A stretch of 7,112 nucleotides of DNA from Helicobacteraceae bacterium (GTDB taxonomy: Bacteria; Campylobacterota; Campylobacteria; Campylobacterales; Sulfurimonadaceae): the NCBI GenBank assembly GCA_024635885.1, contig JAGXIA010000067.1, positions 1-7,112 of the forward strand, read 5' to 3'. Of this stretch, positions 1 through 6,223 are shown in pieces. A program made the position numbers and the translations under genes. The notes under the pieces are model-generated. The model saw only the letters and a list, made by a program, of their open reading frames with translations. It did no database searches and was not told where the DNA came from. The number at the start of each line of letters is the position of its first letter. The first letter of the stretch is position 1.

Positions 1-77
1 TTAAATACACTCCATACATCGGCCGACTTAATGTCTTTAATGTATTTTTTGGTTAACTCATTTTTTTTTGCTTTCAT
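1..77 (-). CDS. N-terminal fragment of a probable LOG-family (TIGR00730-type) protein
   Basis: Reading leftwards from an ATG at 77-75, an open frame gives about 25 residues, beginning MKAKKNELTKKYIKDIKSAD and continuing VWSVF, before the window ends. It starts on the base directly after the fliY stop codon, so it is very probably translated from the same mRNA. The stretch 'KDIKSADVWSVF' resembles the N-terminus of epsilonproteobacterial LOG-family proteins (Rossmann-fold, lysine decarboxylase-like, nucleotide 5'-monophosphate phosphoribohydrolase), which I recall as having a 'ESWRVFKIMADFV' type opening. The diagnostic PGGxGTxxE motif lies outside the window, so the assignment is by resemblance only. 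Codons 3-6 contain a run of nine A on the coding strand (61-69). The gene itself is clear from its position and frame; the product name is tentative. Confidence 0.5.
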   Translation of the reverse strand, partial: MKAKKNELTKKYIKDIKSADVWSVF

Positions 78-944
78 TTATGACTTCAACTGTGTTAGTC
101 TTTCTCTTTTAGTACCTATTAATGTTATCTGAATACCAAAATTACCATCTACAATTACAACCTCGCCTTGTGCGATAACATGGTTGTCTACTAAAATATC
201 CAGTGGATCATTAGCTAGTTGGTTCAACTCGATAACTGAACCGATATCCATATTTAGAACATCTTTTAATAACATCTTCTTCTTACCAATTCTAACTTTA
301 ACGGGCAGTTTAACATCCATGATTAGAGAAATATTATTCATTTCGGTATTGTTTAGGTGAACATCATTTAAGCCGCTATTACTGCTATTGCTAACACCTT
401 CAGATGAATTACTACTGACAGTTTTAGCAGAAGATCCAAAAAAAGAGTTTTGCAATTTCTCGTCCATTATGAACATTATTAGAGAGTGTAAATTCTCAAT
501 ATTGAATTTATAAACAAACATTTTATTAAATGCTTCTAATGAAACTTCAGAGTCTTCTCCTACAAGTTCTATACTATCAACACTAAAAGATAAAACTGGC
601 ATCTCTTTTTGAGAAGAAAGAGCATTGCTGATAGCACCAAAAATATTTGATACTATCTCTTTAGTTGCATCTAAATCATCATCAGTTACATCTTCTCTAT
701 CACTTGCTTCTTCACCCATCATCATATCTGCTAAAGAAGCAGATAAAATAGGAGGTAATGCTACCATAGCTGTAGCATCAATACTACCAGATACTTTTAA
801 TTTAACTAATACTATAGGAGGAACAATATTTGAAATAATACTTAAATCCTGTTCTTCTTTTAGTTCAAGTGAAGGAGCTTGCCCAATAAGCGCCTCAATG
901 GTGCCAATTGTTTCATTTTCAAATAACTTCATAAAATCACTCAT
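78..944 (-). CDS. fliY: Flagellar motor switch protein FliY (CheC-like half plus FliN/SpoA domain)
   Basis: A 288-residue C-ring protein of the cytoplasmic flagellar switch, working with FliM and the other rotor proteins. The C-terminal part (about 202-280) is a classic FliN/SpoA domain: 'MDVKLPVKVRIGKKKM', 'LLKDVLNMDIGSVIEL', then 'NDPLDILVDNHVIAQGEV'. Residues 5-165 form a CheC/CheX-like region with a helix 'DATKEIVSNIFGAISNAL' (92-109), joined by a Ser/Asn-rich linker (about 170-200). The start is set at 944 rather than the longer open frame to 980: a GAGGAGT ribosome site (951-957) sits 6 nt upstream, and the longer version would overlap fliM. The fliM stop is 4 nt upstream. Length is close to the roughly 280 aa I recall for Campylobacter FliY. 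Unlike Bacillus FliY, it has no LSQEEIDALL CheY-P-binding peptide at its N-terminus; FliM here has it. The CheC-like catalytic residues look degenerate. Confidence 0.93.
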   Translation of the reverse strand: MSDFMKLFENETIGTIEALIGQAPSLELKEEQDLSIISNIVPPIVLVKLKVSGSIDATAMVALPPILSASLADMMMGEEASDREDVTDDDLDATKEIVSNIFGAISNALSSQKEMPVLSFSVDSIELVGEDSEVSLEAFNKMFVYKFNIENLHSLIMFIMDEKLQNSFFGSSAKTVSSNSSEGVSNSSNSGLNDVHLNNTEMNNISLIMDVKLPVKVRIGKKKMLLKDVLNMDIGSVIELNQLANDPLDILVDNHVIAQGEVVIVDGNFGIQITLIGTKRERLTQLKS

Positions 945-948
945 TTTA

Positions 949-2040
949 TTACTCCTCATCCCTATATTCGTTCTCATCATTCATTATATCTTTTGCACCA
1001 GATATTTTATCATGTCTTAATTGTTCAAAGTTTTCTAATGCACGTTTAACTGCATCTTTTTCAGTATCTACAACTTCTGTTATTTGAATTGATTTTCTAA
1101 ATCTTCTAAGACCCATTTCACCACTAAATCTCTCTTTTCCATCGACACTTACTGTCACAATGTCATTAGCAGGACTGGATAATCTTAGAACATCGCCAAC
1201 TTTTAATTCTAAAACATCTCTAAGCGTTAATTGTGCTCCGCCTAAGTTGGCTTCTACATTTACTTGAGCACCACCAAGCAAAACTTGCAATTCAGTGTTT
1301 CTACTTTTTTTAGAACTTGTTTCATTCAGCATTAAATCTCTACTGGCGAGTTTTGGTAAAACAGGTTCAAGAGAGATAACCGGATAACAGATATTCATCA
1401 TTCCAGAACTATGCCCGATAATTATCTCCATAACAACCATAACAACAATCTCATTTTGTGCAACAATTTGAATAACATTTGGACTTGACTCTTTGGACTC
1501 GATATTAGGGTAAACCTCCATAACTGGTCCCCATGCATCTTTAAGAGTACTCATCATAACTCTTAAAATTGTCTCAAAAAGACTTAATTCTATGTCCGAA
1601 AACTCTCTATTAGCATCAAAAGGTTCTCCTTTGCCACCCAGAAGACGATCTAACATAGGAAATGCGATAGAAGGGTTAATCTCTATAACTCCACTTCCTT
1701 CCAAAGGTTTTATAGAAAAAACATTAAAACTGGTAGGATTTGGAAGTGACATCAAAAATTCACCATATGTCATCTGGTCAACAGAGTGAAACTGTATTTC
1801 AACTATAGAACGCATAATAGAAGATATTTGAGAAGCTAATGATCTAGCCATTTTATCATGAACACCACGAAAAGCACGAAGTTGCTCTTTTGATACTCTG
1901 TTTGGTCTTTTAAAATCGTAAAGTGTTACCTGTCTTTGAGGAAGAAGATTATCTTCACTGCTTTCAAGGACATCATCACCTTCATCATCAACAACATCTA
2001 AAAGTGCATCAATTTCTTCTTGGGAAAGTATATCTGCCAT
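949..2040 (-). CDS. fliM: Flagellar motor switch protein FliM
   Basis: A 363-residue C-ring protein that binds phosphorylated CheY and transmits the signal to FliG and FliN/FliY to set rotation sense. The N-terminus carries the conserved CheY-P-binding peptide ILSQEEIDALL (4-14), followed by an acidic linker (15-31). The middle domain (about 40-235) contains 'YDFKRPNRVSKEQLRAFRGV', and LLGGKGEP (133-140), the GGxG signature that contacts FliG. The C-terminal SpoA domain (about 248-322) includes 'LTLRDVLELKVGDVLRL' and a conserved turn 'VSVDGKERFSGEMG'. A charged tail of about 40 residues follows. Length matches the family (roughly 330-360 aa). The ATG lies 2 nt after the fliA stop, with an AGGAG site at 2048-2052 inside the end of fliA, so it is translated from the same mRNA. 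All hallmark residues are intact. Confidence 0.97.
   Translation of the reverse strand: MADILSQEEIDALLDVVDDEGDDVLESSEDNLLPQRQVTLYDFKRPNRVSKEQLRAFRGVHDKMARSLASQISSIMRSIVEIQFHSVDQMTYGEFLMSLPNPTSFNVFSIKPLEGSGVIEINPSIAFPMLDRLLGGKGEPFDANREFSDIELSLFETILRVMMSTLKDAWGPVMEVYPNIESKESSPNVIQIVAQNEIVVMVVMEIIIGHSSGMMNICYPVISLEPVLPKLASRDLMLNETSSKKSRNTELQVLLGGAQVNVEANLGGAQLTLRDVLELKVGDVLRLSSPANDIVTVSVDGKERFSGEMGLRRFRKSIQITEVVDTEKDAVKRALENFEQLRHDKISGAKDIMNDENEYRDEE
951..957 (-). promoter_or_regulatory. Ribosome binding site that fixes the fliY start
   Basis: Minus-strand GAGGAGT, a near-perfect Shine-Dalgarno, lies 6 nt before the ATG at 944-942 and overlaps the fliM stop codon (951-949). It decides in favour of the 288-aa FliY over the 12-residue-longer reading frame that opens at 980 inside fliM. 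Confidence 0.8.
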
Positions 2041-2042
2041 AA

Positions 2043-2729
2043 TTATGCTCCTACACTTTCTTTAATTTTATTGATAACTGATTTATGGATTTGTGAAATT
2101 CTTGATTCAGTAATATTTAAAACTTCACTTATCTCTTTTAATGTTAACTCTTCAAAATAGTAAAACTGAATAATAAGTTGTTCTCTTTCATTGTAAGAAC
2201 CAAGAATATTTTTTATAACTTCAATTAATTCTTCTCTTTCTATTTGTGCTAAAGCAGCGCCCTCATCACCAACATAAAGCTGATCTTGTAATGGCATAAC
2301 TGCATATATTGAAGAAGCAATACGCGCATCATGTATTTTTTCAACGGTTTCTTCTAGTATAACTGAAAGTTCTTCATCTGTTGGCTCTTCATCATTGAGA
2401 AGCATATATTCTTCAACTGCATAGTTAATTGCTTTTATAAGTTTTCTGCTAGCGCGGCTTAAGATATCTAAACTTCTCAAGTAATCTAACATTGCCCCAT
2501 AAACTCTCTTTTTCGCATATCCCCAAAAAGAATCATTTAATGTTTCATCATATCTTCTAGCTAATTTAATAAGTTCTTCTGTTCCGATTGCTGAGAGGTC
2601 TAAAAAATCTATCGAACTAGGAAGTCTTTCTTTGAGTCTAAAAGCCATAGCTTTTACGGCTGGCAGGTACTGAATAGCCAGTTCGTCTTCTTTATGTTTA
2701 ATATCATTTAGGTAAGTAGTGGAACTCAT
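2043..2729 (-). CDS. fliA: RNA polymerase sigma factor for flagellar genes, sigma-28 (FliA)
   Basis: A 228-residue sigma-70 family factor of the FliA/WhiG group, which directs transcription of late flagellar genes such as flagellin and is normally held back by FlgM until the hook is finished. Region 2 spans about 17-90, with 'LSAIGTEELIKLARRYD' and 'FWGYAKKRVYGAMLDYLRSLD' giving the core-binding and -10-recognition helices. Region 3 is about 91-160. Region 4 (178-224) has the helix-turn-helix 'LTLKEISEVLNITESRISQI' for the -35 element. Length fits the family (about 230-240 aa). The ATG overlaps the stop of the upstream membrane-protein gene by 4 nt (ATGA, 2729-2726), with an AGGGAT ribosome site just before it, so the two are translationally coupled. 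No anti-sigma gene (flgM) lies in this window. Confidence 0.96.
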   Translation of the reverse strand: MSSTTYLNDIKHKEDELAIQYLPAVKAMAFRLKERLPSSIDFLDLSAIGTEELIKLARRYDETLNDSFWGYAKKRVYGAMLDYLRSLDILSRASRKLIKAINYAVEEYMLLNDEEPTDEELSVILEETVEKIHDARIASSIYAVMPLQDQLYVGDEGAALAQIEREELIEVIKNILGSYNEREQLIIQFYYFEELTLKEISEVLNITESRISQIHKSVINKIKESVGA

Positions 2730-3061
2730 TTTTTATCCCTAATTTTATCAGTTACATTTAAACTCATGGCTGCTTCAGTTATCTTATAAACAGAATCGAT
2801 AAGTTTTTCTCTCTTATTAATCTCTTTTACAAACAAATCAAGTTCTTTCTCATGATTGTCTTTGGGAAAGTAGTAAGATTTAGCGACCATAGTTCTAAAA
2901 TAAAAGGCTATTATAACATGAGAAAAAAGGTAAAAGAATAGAGTAATTAAAAACGTATATACAAGTAAACCTTCAGCATCAAAAGATTTTAATATGCCAA
3001 AAATAATTCCAACAAAGAAACCTTGAACTGTAAAAAAATATACAAAATTCTCACCTAACAT
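2726..3061 (-). CDS. Small two-helix membrane protein between flhG and fliA (Cj0062c-like), function unknown
   Basis: About 111 residues. Two hydrophobic segments are clear: 6-24 (FVYFFTVQGFFVGIIFGIL) and about 32-54 (LLVYTFLITLFFYLFSHVIIAFY). They are followed by a charged cytoplasm-type tail (about 66-111) with a predicted helical stretch rich in Lys and Glu. No signal-peptide cleavage site or enzymatic motif is visible. The ATG at 3061-3059 is chosen over the TTG one codon upstream because a GGGG ribosome site (3068-3071) is 6 nt from the ATG and only 3 nt from the TTG. It lies 20 nt after flhG and overlaps fliA by 4 nt. A small protein occupies this same slot in Campylobacter (Cj0062c) and Helicobacter (HP1033), which I base on gene order rather than alignment. 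Its position suggests a membrane role tied to polar flagellum assembly or to FliA control; that is inference only. Confidence 0.85.
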   Translation of the reverse strand: MLGENFVYFFTVQGFFVGIIFGILKSFDAEGLLVYTFLITLFFYLFSHVIIAFYFRTMVAKSYYFPKDNHEKELDLFVKEINKREKLIDSVYKITEAAMSLNVTDKIRDKK

Positions 3062-3067
3062 CAACTA

Positions 3068-3071
3068 CCCC
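3068..3071 (-). promoter_or_regulatory. Ribosome binding site choosing ATG over TTG
   Basis: Minus-strand GGGG in the 20-nt gap after flhG. Its distance to the ATG at 3061 is 6 nt, against 3 nt to the in-frame TTG at 3064, so the ATG start (111 aa) is preferred for the membrane-protein gene. Confidence 0.55.
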
Positions 3072-3081
3072 AAAATATACA

Positions 3082-3957
3082 TTAGAAATGTTCTATTAAC
3101 CGCTTAAACAGTCCTGTTAAACCACTTTCATGTGAAGTAACTAGCACATTACGTTCCAATTTCATTGTAATGTTATTGGCGATTGCGACTATATCTTTAT
3201 GTGGCTGTGAATTAGGATGCGCTATACTAAAAAGTGCTCTTTGTTTTACAGAAGATGAAACTTTAATATCTGCATTAATTTTACCAATCAATTTTAAATC
3301 TAACTTCGTACCTATATTTGCAAGAGCTACTTTTTGAATTTTACCAAAAACTGCTTGTGCTTCTTTTTCACTTTTTACCTGATTCATAAGTACACTTACA
3401 TCATTACGAATAGCAGCTATCGTTTTTATGGTTGCATATGCATCTGTAATTGCCGCTGGATCCGGCACTGTTACAACAATCACATCATCAGCAGCATTTA
3501 AAAACATCTGTATATGTTCTCCAATTCCAGCACCGGTATCTATTATCATTACATCCAATTTATCCAAAACTTCTGCTTCTTGCATAAAACGCTCAAAAAG
3601 TGCCATGTTCGAGAATTTAAGTATTTCATCACCGCTTTCACCCGGAATTAAAATAAGGTTTCTAGTAATTGGTATTAAAATATCACTAACAGTTGCCTCA
3701 CCTTTTAGTACATGTAAGATGTTCTTTTTAATCTTAACATTAAACATAACATCTAGATTGGCAAGTCCTATATCTGCATCAAATATACCTACATTGAGTC
3801 CAGTTTGAGACAGAACATAAGCTAAATTTGAACTAATCGTACTCTTTCCAACTCCACCTTTGCCACTTGTAATGGCTACAAACCTGGTTTTTTTTGATCT
3901 TTTTGGCGAATTTGAAGCAACTAACTCTTCAAGCTTCACTGCTTGATGACCTATCAT
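3082..3957 (-). CDS. flhG: Flagellar number regulator FlhG (FleN/YlxH), MinD-like ATPase
   Basis: A 291-residue MinD/ParA-type ATPase that limits flagellar number by acting on FlhF and, in several lineages, on C-ring assembly. The deviant Walker A SGKGGVGKST is at 31-40, followed by switch I 'DADIGLANLD' (60-69) and switch II/Walker B 'VMIIDTGAGIG' (136-146). The C-terminal 'GLFKRLIEHF' (282-291) reads as the amphipathic membrane-targeting helix seen in MinD and FlhG. At the N-terminus 'IGHQAVKLEELV' matches the DQAxxLR-type element with which FlhG stimulates the FlhF GTPase, except that His4 replaces the usual Asp. The start overlaps the flhF stop by 4 nt (ATGA at 3957-3954), with a GGAG site 6 nt upstream. 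Length equals that of known FlhG. Direct overlap with flhF fits the known partnership. Confidence 0.95.
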   Translation of the reverse strand: MIGHQAVKLEELVASNSPKRSKKTRFVAITSGKGGVGKSTISSNLAYVLSQTGLNVGIFDADIGLANLDVMFNVKIKKNILHVLKGEATVSDILIPITRNLILIPGESGDEILKFSNMALFERFMQEAEVLDKLDVMIIDTGAGIGEHIQMFLNAADDVIVVTVPDPAAITDAYATIKTIAAIRNDVSVLMNQVKSEKEAQAVFGKIQKVALANIGTKLDLKLIGKINADIKVSSSVKQRALFSIAHPNSQPHKDIVAIANNITMKLERNVLVTSHESGLTGLFKRLIEHF

Positions 3958-5240
3958 ACCTTACTCCGATTGAAGCCATTTAATAAACACTCAACTAAAA
4001 AATCACTACTGGCACACACTAAATCTTCTGGAACTTCCTGTCCTACAGAAAAATAACTAATCGGTTTTTTTGTTTCATAAGCTAAAGAAAAAATATTGCC
4101 AAAACCTCTAGTTTCATCAAGCTTAGTGAACATAATTGTATCTACATTCAAGCTGTCAAAATTATCATAAGTTACTTTTAAATCTTCATATTTTATAGAG
4201 CTTGGCATTACAAGAACAACATCAACACTAAATTCTGTGTCATTTGCATCAAGACATTCATAAATTTTTTCTATTTTCCCTTTGTCGTATGGACTTGAAC
4301 CCATAGTATCTATAAGAATATAGTCACAATATCTTAAAGAATTCAAAGCACTTGCAAATTCCGGAGGGTCAACAACCGTTTCAATACCAAGCTTCATCAT
4401 TCTGGCATATTGCATTAACTGTTCAACCGCACCTATACGATACGTATCTAAAACAACAAGACCTACCTTGTATTTTTTTTGCATTAAAAAAGAGTATCTT
4501 GCAGCAAGCTTGGCAATAGATGTAGTTTTACCAACACCTGTTGGACCTACCAACATAATAACTTTTTTATTCCCCACAGATGGGACAGTTTCTAATCTGA
4601 TTGGAACCATTTTTCTAAGCAAAGTCTGAAAATATCTTTTTACTGTTGCTGAGTTTTCCTTCATTTTAAAAGGCATGAGTTCAAGCGTCATTCGCATAAT
4701 GCCATCAAGATGATCTTTATTCATTCCACTTTGAGAAGCTAAACGATATATCTCGGCAAATTCAGATGGAATAGAACTTTGCATATCAGGTGCTTTTTCA
4801 TCCCAAAACATATTTTGAATAATTTTAACTTTATCACCAAGTTTGGCTATCTCAGATTTGATATCTTTTAACTCTTTTGGCTCATAAGTACTAGGAGTTG
4901 ATTTTTCCCTTCCATATTCATAAAAAGGGTCTGTTACATCTGCTATTTTAGAAATCTGTTTAGCTGCATTTGAAATATCGAAAAGTACCTCTTCGCTCTC
5001 TTTCATAATGGGTTTTTGTTTATTTAATGGCTTAGAGCTGTTCGTATATGTATTATGCTTTGTAGTATTGTTTTGTTGATTTTCTTCAATACCAATAACA
5101 ATTTCATAAAGAGCTTCGCGACCAAGTGCTTTTTTTTGAACTTCTCTTGTCTCTATAAGCATCCCATCATCGCCGATTGCAAGTTTGGCTTTTTTTAAAG
5201 CTTCAGAAGGAGTTCTTCCGGTAAAGGTAAGTATTTTCAT
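3954..5240 (-). CDS. flhF: Flagellar biosynthesis GTPase FlhF (SRP-like)
   Basis: A 428-residue SRP-family GTPase that marks the pole where the flagellum is built and, in epsilonproteobacteria, is needed for expression of sigma-54-dependent flagellar genes. The N-terminal B domain opens with 'MKILTFTGRTPSEALKKAK' (1-50). A low-complexity Asn/Lys/Ser-rich linker follows (52-125). The N domain (about 155-220) is helical. The G domain shows G1 GPTGVGKTT (232-240), 'LDTYRIGAVEQL' (264-275), G3 DTMGSS (311-316), G4 TKLDET (372-377) and G5 'SVGQEVPEDL' (398-407). The protein is somewhat shorter than my recollection of the Campylobacter and Helicobacter forms (about 460-480 aa), most likely in the linker. 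G3 lacks the Arg of DTAGR found in Ffh and FtsY. The ATG overlaps the folK stop by 4 nt; no clear ribosome site is seen, so coupling to folK translation is likely. Confidence 0.96.
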   Translation of the reverse strand: MKILTFTGRTPSEALKKAKLAIGDDGMLIETREVQKKALGREALYEIVIGIEENQQNNTTKHNTYTNSSKPLNKQKPIMKESEEVLFDISNAAKQISKIADVTDPFYEYGREKSTPSTYEPKELKDIKSEIAKLGDKVKIIQNMFWDEKAPDMQSSIPSEFAEIYRLASQSGMNKDHLDGIMRMTLELMPFKMKENSATVKRYFQTLLRKMVPIRLETVPSVGNKKVIMLVGPTGVGKTTSIAKLAARYSFLMQKKYKVGLVVLDTYRIGAVEQLMQYARMMKLGIETVVDPPEFASALNSLRYCDYILIDTMGSSPYDKGKIEKIYECLDANDTEFSVDVVLVMPSSIKYEDLKVTYDNFDSLNVDTIMFTKLDETRGFGNIFSLAYETKKPISYFSVGQEVPEDLVCASSDFLVECLLNGFNRSKV

Positions 5241-5725
5241 ATTTTCAAGCCAGATAGAGGAATCACAACACTTTGCCTCTCAGACCAGCTGGCATGTGGA
5301 ATTTGAAGTTTTGGTGTATGTATAACTCTGTTATCAAAAAAAATAATATCCAAATCTAAGGTCCTTGGTGCATTTGCAAAGCTTCTTTGTCTTGCAAATT
5401 TTTTTTCTAATCTCATTAAATAATCTAAAAAAACTCTTGGTTGCATACTAACTTGAAGAACAATTATTGAGTTAAAAAAATCTTCCTGGTCTGCAAAACC
5501 AAAGGGAGGATTTTTTAAAATCAACGAAGTTTGCAAAATTTCAACTCTTTTATCTCTTTTTAGAGACATAAAAAGATGATTAAACCTTCTTAATACATTT
5601 CCAACATTTCCACCTATGCCAACAGTAGCTCTATACCTGTGTGAACTTTTTTTCTGGCTTTTATACTCAAAGTGCTCGCCTCTAAAAGTTATTAGACTTT
5701 TACTCAGCTTGCGCTTTAAATACAT
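5237..5725 (-). CDS. folK: 2-amino-4-hydroxy-6-hydroxymethyldihydropteridine pyrophosphokinase (HPPK)
   Basis: A 162-residue cytoplasmic enzyme that transfers pyrophosphate from ATP to 6-hydroxymethyl-7,8-dihydropterin in folate synthesis. Key motifs: GIGGNVG (36-42), the strand and loop 'LKNPPFGFADQEDFFNSI' (70-87), the metal- and ATP-binding PRTLDLDIIFF (120-130) with the paired aspartates D124 and D126, and 'IPHASWSERQSVVIPL' (142-157). The E. coli 'RWGPR' loop is 'FANAPR' here. Before the first beta strand lies a basic extension of about 30 residues, rich in Lys, Arg and Ser, not found in E. coli HPPK; I recall a similar extension in Campylobacter, so it looks lineage-typical. No internal Met could give a shorter intact enzyme. 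The start is 7 nt after the aroQ stop, with only a weak purine-rich ribosome site, and the stop overlaps flhF. Confidence 0.93.
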   Translation of the reverse strand: MYLKRKLSKSLITFRGEHFEYKSQKKSSHRYRATVGIGGNVGNVLRRFNHLFMSLKRDKRVEILQTSLILKNPPFGFADQEDFFNSIIVLQVSMQPRVFLDYLMRLEKKFARQRSFANAPRTLDLDIIFFDNRVIHTPKLQIPHASWSERQSVVIPLSGLKI

Positions 5726-5732
5726 AACTGTT

Positions 5733-6218
5733 TTATTCTTGAGGAGCTTTTTGAGCAGCTTCTTGGGCAGCTTTTGCTGCTTGAATTTCTTGCATAACCT
5801 GTAGCATTCCCATCATTGCCAAATGGTATCCGAATGGGCCAAAACCAACAATAGATGATGTACAAACAGGTGCAATCATGTTTTCTTTTCTAAAATCTTC
5901 ACGACGGTGAATATTACTTATATGAACTTCAATAGTAGGAATACTTACAGCAGAAATAGCATCACGAATAGCGATAGAAGTATGAGTGTAAGCTGCAGCA
6001 TTAATAATAATACCCTGAGCCTCGCCATAACATTCTTGAATTTTATCTACAATTTCACCCTCTAAATTAGTTTGAAAAAATTCAATCTCTACATTATTTT
6101 GTGTTGCAAAATCTTTCATCTGAGCGTGGATTTGCTCTAGTTTCATTGCTCCGTAAACTTGTTGTTCACGAATACCCAGCATGTTTAAGTTTGGACCTTG
6201 AATAACTACTATCTTCAT
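5733..6218 (-). CDS. aroQ: 3-dehydroquinate dehydratase, type II
   Basis: A 161-residue enzyme catalysing dehydration of 3-dehydroquinate to 3-dehydroshikimate, step three of the shikimate pathway; the family forms dodecamers. Conserved active-site elements are all present: 'GPNLNMLGIRE' (8-18) with Asn12 and the lid Arg17, the catalytic Tyr22 in QVYG, Asn73 in 'IINAAAYTHTSIAIRDA', Glu97 and His99 in 'EVHISN', and Arg106 to Arg110 in 'RREDFR'. The last 15 residues (147-161) form a low-complexity Ala/Gln/Lys tail beyond the conserved fold. The ATG is preceded by AAAAGG (6225-6230) at good spacing. It is the first gene of the tight run into folK and the flagellar genes, with about 90 nt between it and the upstream hypothetical gene, where a promoter may lie. 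Confidence 0.97.
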   Translation of the reverse strand: MKIVVIQGPNLNMLGIREQQVYGAMKLEQIHAQMKDFATQNNVEIEFFQTNLEGEIVDKIQECYGEAQGIIINAAAYTHTSIAIRDAISAVSIPTIEVHISNIHRREDFRKENMIAPVCTSSIVGFGPFGYHLAMMGMLQVMQEIQAAKAAQEAAQKAPQE

Positions 6219-6223
6219 TTATT

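Noticed and set aside
942..980. Longer FliY beginning at 980
   Set aside because: It would overlap the end of fliM by 32 nt and has no ribosome site, whereas the ATG at 944 has GAGGAGT at ideal spacing.
625..1020. Plus-strand open frame of 131 codons opposite fliY and the end of fliM
   Set aside because: It lies antisense to well-conserved coding sequence, has Ser/Ile-rich shadow composition, and lacks a ribosome site or recognisable domain.
1592..1789. Plus-strand open frame of 65 codons opposite fliM
   Set aside because: Shadow of the conserved FliM middle domain, with no independent evidence.
3428..3808. Plus-strand open frame of 126 codons opposite flhG
   Set aside because: It is antisense to the conserved MinD-like ATPase core; the Ser/Ile/Thr-rich translation is what the complement of such a gene gives.
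5616..5804. Plus-strand open frame of 62 codons across the folK-aroQ junction
   Set aside because: Its hydrophobic Leu/Phe-rich translation could suggest a small membrane protein, but it is antisense to both genes and has no ribosome site.
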